From assembly GCA_050249415.1 (NCBI GenBank), contig JBFWQO010000004.1:1-64000 (forward strand): 64,000 nt of DNA, read 5' to 3'. The DNA comes from CADEFQ01 sp050249415. Its GTDB lineage: Bacteria > Pseudomonadota > Gammaproteobacteria > Steroidobacterales > Steroidobacteraceae. The notes under the pieces were generated by a model that was not told the DNA's origin, did no database searches, and was given only the letters and a program-made list of their open reading frames with translations. Positions 1-7,171 of the stretch are shown here, piece after piece. How positions within the stretch are numbered: the first letter of the stretch is position 1; every line of letters starts with the position of its first letter. The position numbers and the translations under genes are program-made.

Positions 1-99
1 ATGCACTACGACTTGGGGTTCTTCGATCACGAGAGCTCGCGCTTTGAGTGCGCCGAGAACCCGTTCGCTGCTAAGGTGTTACCTATGTCCTCGGAATAA
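1..99 (+). pseudogene. C-terminal remnant of an integrase-core transposase (IS481-like)
   Basis: The frame open from base 1 ends at a TAA at 97-99 and encodes 32 residues. The segments YDLGFFDHES, ENPFAAKVLPMS resemble the C-terminal tail of transposases with a DDE integrase core of the IS481 type; this rests on remembered family sequence, not a search. The rest of the gene lies outside the window, so whether the IS is complete cannot be judged. It is followed at once by a repeated IS-end-like motif and then by tRNA-Pro. Confidence 0.5.
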
Positions 100-116
100 T
101 CCGTTACCCATGTGAA
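76..116. repeat. Paired GTTACCYATG motif at the IS end
   Basis: GTGTTACCTATGTCC (76-90) and CGTTACCCATGTGAA (102-116) are two near-identical direct copies 26 bp apart, the first still inside the transposase remnant. This looks like the terminal repeat region of the element whose transposase ends at 99. The other end is outside the window. Confidence 0.4.
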
Positions 117-137
117 CGGAATGGACAATCTGGAGAT

Positions 138-214
<77 letters not shown>

Positions 215-374
215 AGGCAGGGAGCCGCGCAGTCTACTGAAGGGGCCCGCGCTGTTCAAACGCGAAGCGGCACCGCGGCAACTGGCGGGGCCGGAGCCTC
301 GCGTGGGCCCGTCCCGGCCTCACCCGGGCCTGTGATTGCCACAGAAACAAAATTACTATACAGTTTCTCTTGAA

Positions 375-761
375 ATGAGTACGGCGGGGCATCGAAAACG
401 CGAGGCCGCACCCGATCCGGGTGCCGTCCTCGCGCGTGCCGCAATCCGTGCGGCCGGCTTTCTCGGGGTCAGGCAGGGCGAGCTCGCCGGGATCATCGGC
501 GTGAGCAGCGCGACCGCCTCGCGCCTCGCGAGCGGCGGCAAGACGCTCGAGGAGGGCAGCAAGCCCTGGCAGCTCGCGGCGCTCTTCGTGCGTTCGTTCC
601 GCTCGCTCGATGCGATCGTGGGCTCGGACGATGCGGCTGCCCGTGCGTGGATGCGCGCGCCGAATGCCGCGCTCGGCGGTGTGCCGCTCGAGCTGATGCG
701 TGACCCGGCGGGTCTTGCGCGTGCCGTCGACTACCTGGACGCCGCCCGCGCTCGCCTCTAG
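375..761 (+). CDS. Xre/MbcA/ParS-type antitoxin of a RES toxin-antitoxin pair
   Basis: This 128-residue protein has an Xre-like helix-turn-helix at about residues 28-55 (LGVRQGELAGIIGVSSATAS). Its C-terminal half carries the conserved toxin-binding pattern of this antitoxin group (MRAPNAALGGVPLELMRD, then AVDYLDAARA). Antitoxins of this type bind and neutralise a RES-domain toxin and repress their own promoter. The ATG at 375 is preferred to the earlier in-frame start at 336, because 336-374 is AT-rich promoter-like DNA (TTACTATACAGTTTC) in an otherwise GC-rich window. The downstream RES gene overlaps its end. Assignment is from motif and context. Confidence 0.8.
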   Translation: MSTAGHRKREAAPDPGAVLARAAIRAAGFLGVRQGELAGIIGVSSATASRLASGGKTLEEGSKPWQLAALFVRSFRSLDAIVGSDDAAARAWMRAPNAALGGVPLELMRDPAGLARAVDYLDAARARL

Positions 762-1440
762 CACGCGCCGCTACCAGCGCGTGCTGTGGCGGGTCGTCGA
801 GGCGCAGCACACGGCCTCGACGATGCGGCTCGCGGACTCGCTCGCGGAGCAGGCCCTGCTCGAGGGCATCCTCGAGGCGAGCAAGCCCGCGTTGCCACCG
901 GGTGCGGAGCAGCTGCACTACCTCCTGGCAACCCCGTTCCGCTACCGTCCCCGGGCAGGCTCCCGCTTTCGCGCGCCGTTCGAAGCGGGCGTGTGGTACG
1001 GCGCGGAGAACCTGCGCACCTCGCTCGCCGAGAAAAGCTACTGGCGCTTGCGTTTCCTGCTCGACTCCCCGGGCACGCCCGACTTGAAGCCGGTGCCGCA
1101 CACCGCGTTCAACGTGGTTGTACGTGGCAGCGCGGTGGATCTCACGGCGCCGCCATTCGTGAAGGAGCGCGCACTGTGGACCCATCGCACGGACTACGGC
1201 GCGACGCAGGCGCTCGCCGCGGCGGCACGCGCGGCGCAGATCGAGCTGATCCGCTACGAATCGGTGCGCGATCCGGACCACGCGGCGTGCGTGGCGGCGC
1301 TCACGATCGCGGTCTTCGGTCGCGCAAAACCGAAGGGCGCGCACGCCTGGTTCATTGCGGCATCGCGCGCACGCGTGCGTTGCGTGAGCGGCGCGCGCGG
1401 TGGTGATACGTGGGAGTTCGCCGCGAACGACCTGACCTGA
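700..1440 (+). CDS. RES-domain toxin (NAD+-degrading family)
   Basis: 246 residues. The RES domain is recognisable from the basic segment RYRPRAGSRFRAPF, then GVWYGAENLRTSLAEKSYWR and a late conserved region around RYESVRDP. Characterised RES toxins (MbcT, RES-Xre pairs) degrade NAD+ and are held by the preceding Xre/MbcA antitoxin. The N-terminal part (WRVVEAQHTASTMRL...EQALLEGILEASKP) is typical of the longer RES subfamily. The start is uncertain: ATG 700 or GTG 721, both inside the antitoxin gene, or GTG 781 just after it. The family N-terminus favours one of the first two. Neighbours are an IS remnant and a tRNA, so the pair may have arrived by transfer. Confidence 0.78.
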   Translation: MTRRVLRVPSTTWTPPALASSTRRYQRVLWRVVEAQHTASTMRLADSLAEQALLEGILEASKPALPPGAEQLHYLLATPFRYRPRAGSRFRAPFEAGVWYGAENLRTSLAEKSYWRLRFLLDSPGTPDLKPVPHTAFNVVVRGSAVDLTAPPFVKERALWTHRTDYGATQALAAAARAAQIELIRYESVRDPDHAACVAALTIAVFGRAKPKGAHAWFIAASRARVRCVSGARGGDTWEFAANDLT

Positions 1441-1466
1441 CTGGCTGCGGCCGGCCGGGCAGGCCC

Positions 1467-2435
1467 TCAGACTTTGTGAGCGACCGAGAACGCGGCGAGC
1501 GCGGCGAGCGCGTCGCGAAACGCCGATGCCGGCACCGCGTGCAGTGCGCCGACCGCCTGTTCGGCCTCGCGGCGCGCGAGGCCTTCGGTGTAATCGAGGC
1601 CGCCCGTCGACTCGATCGCCGCGACGATCGCATCGAGGTGCTCGAGCCCCCCGTGTTCGATCGCCGTGCGGATCTGCGCCTGCTGGGCTTCGTTGCCCAT
1701 GCGCAGCGCGTGGATGAGCGGCAGTGTCGGCTTGCCTTCCGCGAGGTCGTCGCCGAGGTTCTTGCCCCGCGCGGCCGGGTCGGACCGGTAATCGAGCACG
1801 TCGTCGATCATCTGGTAGGCGGTGCCGAGGTGGCGGCCGTAACGGCGCAACGCATCCTGTACTGCGCTCGGGGCATTCGCGAGCACGGCCGCGACCTGTG
1901 CGCCGGCCTCGAAGAGGCGCGCGGTCTTGCGGTAGATCACCTCGTGGTAGCGCTGCTCGGTCGTCTCCGGGTCGTGCGCGTTCATCAACTGCAGCACTTC
2001 GCCCTCGGCGATCACGTTGGTCGCGTCGGCCATGATCTCCATGACCTGTTGCGAGCCGATCGCGGCCATCATCTGGAAGGCCCGCGAGTAGACGAAATCG
2101 CCGACCAGTACGCTCGCCTGGTTGCCGAACACCGCGTTCGCGGTGTCGCGGCCACGACGCTTCGCGGAGCCGTCGACGACATCGTCGTGCAGCAGCGTCG
2201 CGGTGTGGATGAACTCGATGAAGGCTGCCGCTTCGGTATGGCGACGGCCACCGGCGCCGCAGGCGCGTCCGGCGAGCACGACCAGGAGCGGGCGCAGGCG
2301 CTTGCCGCCACCCGATATGATGTGCTCGGCGACCTGGTCGACGAGGGGCACCGTGCTCTTGAGGCTCGCGCGCACCACGTCGTCCACGGCCGCAAGATCG
2401 GCGCGCACGAGCGCACGGATTTGCTCGAGGGTCAT
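1467..2435 (-). CDS. ispB: Octaprenyl/polyprenyl diphosphate synthase
   Basis: 322 residues, a full-length trans-prenyltransferase that builds the isoprenoid tail of ubiquinone from farnesyl diphosphate and isopentenyl diphosphate. Both aspartate-rich motifs are intact: HDDVVDGS at 83-90 and DDVLDY at 211-216. GGGKRLRP (42-49) is the substrate-binding basic patch, and GKNLGDDLAEGKPTLPL follows the second motif. It is divergent from rplU-rpmA, the conserved arrangement in gammaproteobacteria. Confidence 0.95.
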   Translation of the reverse strand: MTLEQIRALVRADLAAVDDVVRASLKSTVPLVDQVAEHIISGGGKRLRPLLVVLAGRACGAGGRRHTEAAAFIEFIHTATLLHDDVVDGSAKRRGRDTANAVFGNQASVLVGDFVYSRAFQMMAAIGSQQVMEIMADATNVIAEGEVLQLMNAHDPETTEQRYHEVIYRKTARLFEAGAQVAAVLANAPSAVQDALRRYGRHLGTAYQMIDDVLDYRSDPAARGKNLGDDLAEGKPTLPLIHALRMGNEAQQAQIRTAIEHGGLEHLDAIVAAIESTGGLDYTEGLARREAEQAVGALHAVPASAFRDALAALAAFSVAHKV

Positions 2436-2491
2436 CCGGCTAGCCTATCAGGACCGTGTCAAGACGCTGTTTTTATTGGCGAATCAGCGGT

Positions 2492-2520
2492 TTGACCGCG
2501 CCCCGGCCGCTGAGTACACT
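2492..2520 (+). promoter_or_regulatory. Sigma-70 promoter of rplU-rpmA
   Basis: TTGACC at 2492-2497, a 17-bp spacer, and TACACT at 2515-2520. It lies 30 bp before the rplU start and is followed by a GCAGGAG ribosome-binding site. Spacing is ideal and it is the best match in the ispB-rplU intergenic region. Confidence 0.75.
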
Positions 2521-2549
2521 ACGCGGCCTTTTGCAGGAGCTTTGCGATC

Positions 2550-2858
2550 ATGTACGCGGTCATCGCCACGGGCGGCAAGCAGTATCGGGTGGAGAAGGGC
2601 CAGGTGCTGCGCATTGAGAAGCTCGACGCGGAGCCGGGCGAGAGTGTCACGTTCGACCAGGTGCTGCTCGTCGGCAACGGCGGCGACGTGAAGGTCGGCG
2701 CGCCGCTGCTCGCGGGCGCGAAGGTGACCGGTACGGTCGAACGCCATGGCAAGGGCGACAAGGTGAGCATCGTCAAGTTCCGTCGCCGCAAGCACTACCT
2801 GCGGATGAAGAACCACCGCCAGCCCTTCACGGAAGTCAAGGTTACGGAGATCGTCTGA
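2550..2858 (+). CDS. rplU: 50S ribosomal protein L21
   Basis: 102 residues, close to the usual length. It begins MYAVIATGGKQYRVEKGQ and ends with the basic 23S rRNA-binding region FRRRKHYLRMKNHRQPFTEV. It is part of the large ribosomal subunit. The ATG has a good ribosome-binding site (GCAGGAG). rpmA follows after 1 bp, the standard L21-L27 pairing, and the two share the promoter at 2492-2520 and the terminator at 3147-3173. Confidence 0.97.
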   Translation: MYAVIATGGKQYRVEKGQVLRIEKLDAEPGESVTFDQVLLVGNGGDVKVGAPLLAGAKVTGTVERHGKGDKVSIVKFRRRKHYLRMKNHRQPFTEVKVTEIV

Positions 2859-2859
2859 G

Positions 2860-3117
2860 ATGGCACACAAGAAAGCAGGCGGCAGCACGCGCAACGGCCG
2901 CGAGTCGCACAGCAAGCGCCTCGGCGTGAAGCGCTTCGGCGGTCAGGCCGTGCTCGCCGGCAACATCCTCGTGCGCCAGCGCGGCACGCAGTACCACGCC
3001 GGCCCGAACGTCGGCATGGGCACCGACCACACGCTCTTTGCGCTGAAGAACGGCAAGGTGCGTTTCGCGGTGAAGGGCGCCGAACAGCGCCGCTTCGTGA
3101 GCATCGACGCGGAGTAA
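2860..3117 (+). CDS. rpmA: 50S ribosomal protein L27
   Basis: 85 residues starting MAHKKAGGSTRNGRES, the conserved N-terminal tail that reaches the peptidyl transferase centre. VLAGNILVRQRGT and GMGTDHTLFAL are family signatures. It has the short gammaproteobacterial N-terminus without the cleaved extension seen in Firmicutes. It is co-transcribed with rplU. Confidence 0.97.
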   Translation: MAHKKAGGSTRNGRESHSKRLGVKRFGGQAVLAGNILVRQRGTQYHAGPNVGMGTDHTLFALKNGKVRFAVKGAEQRRFVSIDAE

Positions 3118-3146
3118 CCCGTCGCGCATCGCACACGCATCGAAAG

Positions 3147-3173
3147 CCCCGGCCGAGCGCCGGGGTTTTTGTT
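3147..3173 (+). terminator. Rho-independent terminator after rpmA
   Basis: Perfect 7-bp stem CCCCGGC / GCCGGGG (3147-3153 and 3159-3165) with a CGAGC loop, followed by TTTTTGTTT. It ends the rplU-rpmA transcript, so obgE probably has its own promoter or depends on readthrough. Confidence 0.85.
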
Positions 3174-3203
3174 TGCGGGCCGCGAAGAGCGGGGTCCACC
3201 CAC

Positions 3204-4241
3204 ATGAAATTCGTCGATGAAGCACGCATCAAGGTCCAGGCCGGCAACGGCGGTCGCGGCAGCACGAGCTTTCGGCGCGAGAAATTCGTGCCGTTCGGCG
3301 GCCCGGACGGCGGCGACGGCGGCCGCGGCGGCAGCGTTTACCTGCGCGCAGCCGAGGGGATCAACACGCTCGCCGATTTCCGGATCGAACGCACGTTCCG
3401 GGCCCGGCACGGCGAACCGGGCAGCGGCAACGGCTGCACGGGGCGCGGCGGGGAGGACCTCCACGTCACGGTGCCGGTCGGCACGATCGTGCGTGACACG
3501 GACACAGGGGAGACGCTCGGGGATCTCACGCGCGCCTCGCAGGAACTGCTGGTCGCGAGCGGCGGCAAGGGCGGCTGGGGCAATACGCGCTTCAAGTCGA
3601 GCACCAACCGTACGCCGCGCCAGTTCGGCCCGGGTTTGCCGGGCGAGAAGCGCGCGCTCGAACTCGAACTTAAAGTGATCGCTGACGTCGGTCTCCTCGG
3701 CCTGCCGAACGCCGGCAAGTCGACGCTGATCCGCGCCGTGTCGGCGGCGCGCCCGAAGGTCGCCGACTATCCGTTCACCACGCTCTATCCCAACCTCGGC
3801 GTGGTGTATGTCGGGCAGCACCGCAGCTTCGTGATGGCCGACATTCCGGGCCTCATCGAGGGTGCCGCCGAAGGTGCGGGACTCGGGATCCGGTTCCTCA
3901 GGCACCTGCAGCGCACGCGCGTGCTGCTTCACCTCGTCGACATCGTGCCGCCCGATCCCGGGGCCGACCCGGTGCGTGATGCGCGCGCCATTGTCGCGGA
4001 ACTCAAGAAGTTCAGCCCGGAACTCGCCGCGAAGCCGCGCTGGCTCGTGCTCACCAAGCGCGACCTGCTGCCTGCCGACGAAGCGGAGGCGCGCGCGAAG
4101 GACATCGCACGCCGCCTGCGTCACAAGGGCCCGATGTTCCTCATCTCGGGTGTCACGGGCGAGGGCACCAAGGCCCTGTGCGAGGCCGTGATGCAGGCGC
4201 TCGAGGCGCAGCGCGCGCCGCGCGGCGCAGCGACGGGTTGA
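3204..4241 (+). CDS. obgE: Obg/CgtA GTPase
   Basis: 345 residues. The N-terminal glycine-rich Obg fold (about 1-158: AGNGGRGSTSFRREKF, GGDGGRGG) is followed by a GTPase domain with G1 LGLPNAGKS, G3 DIPGLIEGA and G4 LTKRDL. ObgE binds the 50S subunit and links ribosome assembly to (p)ppGpp. Its position after rplU-rpmA is the conserved bacterial order. It ends shortly after the G domain and has only a minimal C-terminal tail. Confidence 0.96.
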   Translation: MKFVDEARIKVQAGNGGRGSTSFRREKFVPFGGPDGGDGGRGGSVYLRAAEGINTLADFRIERTFRARHGEPGSGNGCTGRGGEDLHVTVPVGTIVRDTDTGETLGDLTRASQELLVASGGKGGWGNTRFKSSTNRTPRQFGPGLPGEKRALELELKVIADVGLLGLPNAGKSTLIRAVSAARPKVADYPFTTLYPNLGVVYVGQHRSFVMADIPGLIEGAAEGAGLGIRFLRHLQRTRVLLHLVDIVPPDPGADPVRDARAIVAELKKFSPELAAKPRWLVLTKRDLLPADEAEARAKDIARRLRHKGPMFLISGVTGEGTKALCEAVMQALEAQRAPRGAATG

Positions 4242-4269
4242 CGGACGGCTCCGGGGCGGAGCCGGGGCA

Positions 4270-4533
4270 TCACTGCATATTCTTGATGCGGGCCGCCAGG
4301 CGGCTCTTGTGGCGAGCGGCCTTGTTGCGGTGGATCTTGCCCTTCGCGGCGAGCGCATCGACGAGGGCGGTGGCCTCGCGATGGGCGGACGTCGCCGCGC
4401 CCTTGTCGCCCGTGCCGATCGCCGCGGTGACCTTGCGCAGACCCGAGCGGGCGCGCGAGCGCAGCGCGACGTTGCGTGCGCGATGCTTCTCGGCCTGGCG
4501 GGCGGCTTTTTCGGCGGATTTCGTATTGGCCAC
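4270..4533 (-). CDS. rpsT: 30S ribosomal protein S20
   Basis: 87 residues from a GTG start: (V/M)ANTKSAEKAARQAEKHRARN through GKIHRNKAARHKSRLAARIK. This is the exact length of the E. coli protein. Longer in-frame starts up to 4662 are rejected because they add non-conserved sequence overlapping the promoter. S20 binds 16S rRNA early in 30S assembly. It is divergent from murJ, as in many gammaproteobacteria. The non-ATG start may matter for its known autoregulation. Confidence 0.95.
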   Translation of the reverse strand: MANTKSAEKAARQAEKHRARNVALRSRARSGLRKVTAAIGTGDKGAATSAHREATALVDALAAKGKIHRNKAARHKSRLAARIKNMQ

Positions 4534-4575
4534 AGGGTCTCCGGAGACGGGTCGGCTGCTTTTTTGAGGGCGCGT

Positions 4576-4604
4576 AGTGTGCGGAGCGCCCCCTGCCTTG
4601 TCAA
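4576..4604 (-). promoter_or_regulatory. Promoter of rpsT
   Basis: On the minus strand, TTGACA (4604-4599) is followed by a 17-bp spacer and CACACT (4581-4576), about 43 bp upstream of the rpsT GTG. The -35 is perfect and the -10 resembles that of rplU (TACACT). Confidence 0.65.
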
Positions 4605-4672
4605 TCCGGACCGGCGCGCGGCGGGAGGTGTCCGGTATAGTTGTAACCCGTGGGTTTTCCAACGTTTACCGC

Positions 4673-6235
4673 ATGAGCCGCGCGCTGCTGAAGAGCACCA
4701 GCGTCGTCGGCGCGACGACGCTCCTGTCGCGGATCACGGGCCTGCTGCGGGACATGGCGCTGTCGCAGGTATTCGGCGCCGGGCTCCTGATGGACGCCTT
4801 CCTCGTCGCCTACAAGATCCCGAATTTCCTGCGCCGGCTCTTCGCCGAGGGCGCGTTCTCCCAGTCGTTCGTGCCGGTCATTTCCGAGTATCGCGTCAAG
4901 CGCACGCCGGAGGCCGTGCGGGCGCTCGTCGGCGGCACCTCGGGGACGCTCGGCACGGTGCTCTTCGGCGTCACGATCCTCGGCGTGATCGGCGCGCCGC
5001 TGCTGATCCTGCTCTTCGCGCCCGGCTTCACGCAGCACGGCGACAAGTACGACCTCGCGGTCGAGATGCTGCGATGGACCTTTCCATACCTCTTCTTCGT
5101 ATCGCTCACCGCACTCTTCAGCGGCGTGCTGAACAGCTACGGTCGCTTCGCGGTGCCCGCGTTCACGCAGGTCATCATGAATGTCGTGATGATCTTCGTC
5201 GCCGTCGTGCTCGCCGCGAACGCGTCGAACCCGGGGCGCGTGCTCGCGATCGGCGTGTTCGTGAGCGGGGTGTTGCAGGTCCTGTTCCAGCTGCCTGCGG
5301 TCGGGCGGCTCGGTCTCCTCGGACGCCCGCGCTGGCGGCCGCGCGCGGAGGGCGTGCGGCGCATCGGTCGCCTGATGGTGCCCGGCATCCTCGGTTCCTC
5401 GATGGCGCAGGTGAGCCTGCTGCTCGACACGATCATCGCTTCCTTCCTGATGTCGGGCAGCATCTCCTGGCTCTATTTCGCCGACCGGCTGATGGAATTT
5501 CCACTCGGCGTCTTCAGCATCGCGCTCGCGACGGTGATCCTGCCGGGACTGTCCGCGCACCACGCGCAGCAGTCCATGGACCGCTTCGCCGGCACGCTCG
5601 ACTGGGCGTTGCGCCTCACCGTGCTGCTCGCGACACCCGCGGCGGTCGGTCTCCTCGTGTTCGCCGGTCCGCTCACGGCCACGATCTTCGGCTATGGCCG
5701 CTTCGGTTTGCGTGACGTGCAGATGGCGTCCTATGCGCTGATGGCGTATTCGTGGGGGCTCCTGATGTTCAGCCTCGTGAAGGTGCTCGCGCCCGGCTAC
5801 TTCGCGCGCCAGGACACGCGCACGCCGGTGCGGATCGGCATCACGGCGCTCGCCGTCACGATGACCCTCAATGTGGTCGTCGTGCTGCCCGCGAAATGGC
5901 TCGGGTTCCCGGTCCCGCACGTGTTGCTCGCCACGTCGACCTGTGCCGGAGCCGCGGTCAATGCGTTCCTGCTCTGGCGCGGGCTCAGGCGTGGCGGCGT
6001 GTATCGGGCCTCGGCCGGCTGGTCGACTTTCCTGTGGCGCGTGCTGGCCGCCAATGTCGCGATGGCGGCGCTGCTCGTCTGGTTCGCCGGCGACCTCGCC
6101 GAATGGACCGCCCTCGGGGCGCTGCACCGCGCGGTCAGGTGCGGCATCGGCATCGGCGCCGGCGCGGCGCTGTATTTCGCGGTGCTGTTCGCGACCGGCC
6201 TGCGTTATGGCCACCTGCGCAACCGGCCCATATAA
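4673..6235 (+). CDS. murJ: Lipid II flippase MurJ
   Basis: 520 residues, inner-membrane MOP-superfamily protein with about 14 hydrophobic segments. It translocates lipid II for peptidoglycan synthesis. Diagnostic stretches are the N-terminus SRALLKSTSVVGATTLLSR, GLLRDM, LFAEGAFSQSFVPV and TLPG-like LATVILPGLSAHHA. The ATG at 4673 is chosen because it gives the family N-terminus; the open frame continues upstream to 4577 without conservation. ribF begins 2 bp after its stop, so murJ probably heads the ribF-ileS-lspA-ispH operon. Confidence 0.94.
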   Translation: MSRALLKSTSVVGATTLLSRITGLLRDMALSQVFGAGLLMDAFLVAYKIPNFLRRLFAEGAFSQSFVPVISEYRVKRTPEAVRALVGGTSGTLGTVLFGVTILGVIGAPLLILLFAPGFTQHGDKYDLAVEMLRWTFPYLFFVSLTALFSGVLNSYGRFAVPAFTQVIMNVVMIFVAVVLAANASNPGRVLAIGVFVSGVLQVLFQLPAVGRLGLLGRPRWRPRAEGVRRIGRLMVPGILGSSMAQVSLLLDTIIASFLMSGSISWLYFADRLMEFPLGVFSIALATVILPGLSAHHAQQSMDRFAGTLDWALRLTVLLATPAAVGLLVFAGPLTATIFGYGRFGLRDVQMASYALMAYSWGLLMFSLVKVLAPGYFARQDTRTPVRIGITALAVTMTLNVVVVLPAKWLGFPVPHVLLATSTCAGAAVNAFLLWRGLRRGGVYRASAGWSTFLWRVLAANVAMAALLVWFAGDLAEWTALGALHRAVRCGIGIGAGAALYFAVLFATGLRYGHLRNRPI

Positions 6236-6237
6236 TC

Positions 6238-7161
6238 ATGCGGTTGATTCGCGGCTTGCCGGCACTCCCACACACCTTTCGCGATGCGGTGGTGGCGGTG
6301 GGCACGTTCGATGGCCTGCACCTCGGGCACCAGGCGCTCATTGCACGGGCGCGCGAGACGGCTCGCGAGCGCGGCGTACGCGCGCTGATGCTCACCTTCG
6401 AGCCGATGCCGCGCGAGTACCTGTCGCCGGCTTCGCCGCCGGCGAGGCTGACGAGCTTCCGCGAGCGCTGGCGGCTCGTGGCACGAAGCGGGCTCGATGG
6501 CCTGTGTGTGCTGCGTTTCGATGCGCGGCTGCGCGAGTGGTCGCCCGAGATGTTTGCGCAGCGCATCGCGCGGGCATTCGGCGCAGCGGTGCTCGTGGTC
6601 GGGCACGACTTCCGCTTTGGCCGCGGTGGTGCGGGAACGGCGGAGCGCCTGCGGGACGAGGGCCGCCGCGCGGGGTTCGATGTCGACATCGTGGCGCCGG
6701 TCACCGACGCCGGCGAGCGCGTCAGCAGCTCGGCGGTGCGCGCGTGCCTCGCCGCGGCGGATTTCGACGGCGCGGCACGCCTCCTCGGACGGCGCTATAC
6801 GATGCGCGGGCGCGTCGCGCGGGGCGAGCAGCTCGGGCGCACGCTCGGCTTTCCGACGGCGAACCTGCGGCTCGAGCGCCGCGTCTCGCCGCTCGGCGGC
6901 ATATTCGCCGTGCGGGTGCACGGCGTGGCGGGCGGCGCGCGGCCGGGGGTCGCGAGCCTCGGCACGCGGCCGACGGTCGGCGGCGTCGAACCGTGGCTCG
7001 AGACGTTTCTGTTCGATTTTGCGGCGGACCTCTACGGGCGCGAAATCGAGGTGGAGTTCGTCGCGAAAATCCGCGACGAGGCGCGATTCGCATCGCTCGA
7101 GGCGATGGTCGCGCAGATGCACGACGATACGGGCAAGGCGCGGCGCCTGCTCGACCATTGA
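6238..7161 (+). CDS. ribF: Bifunctional riboflavin kinase / FAD synthetase
   Basis: 307 residues. The N-terminal nucleotidyltransferase domain has GTFDGLHLGHQALI, the HIGH-like ATP site, and VVGHDFRFGRGGAG. The C-terminal riboflavin kinase domain has GRTLGFPTANLRL and the end region VEFVAKIRDEARFASLEAM. It makes FMN then FAD. It is placed between murJ and ileS as in other gammaproteobacteria, with the ATG 2 bp after the murJ stop. Confidence 0.95.
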   Translation: MRLIRGLPALPHTFRDAVVAVGTFDGLHLGHQALIARARETARERGVRALMLTFEPMPREYLSPASPPARLTSFRERWRLVARSGLDGLCVLRFDARLREWSPEMFAQRIARAFGAAVLVVGHDFRFGRGGAGTAERLRDEGRRAGFDVDIVAPVTDAGERVSSSAVRACLAAADFDGAARLLGRRYTMRGRVARGEQLGRTLGFPTANLRLERRVSPLGGIFAVRVHGVAGGARPGVASLGTRPTVGGVEPWLETFLFDFAADLYGREIEVEFVAKIRDEARFASLEAMVAQMHDDTGKARRLLDH

Positions 7162-7171
7162 AGGACTGCGA

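Noticed and set aside
4577..4672. Longer MurJ starting at 4577
   Set aside because: The extra 32 codons cover the divergent promoter region of rpsT and do not match MurJ.
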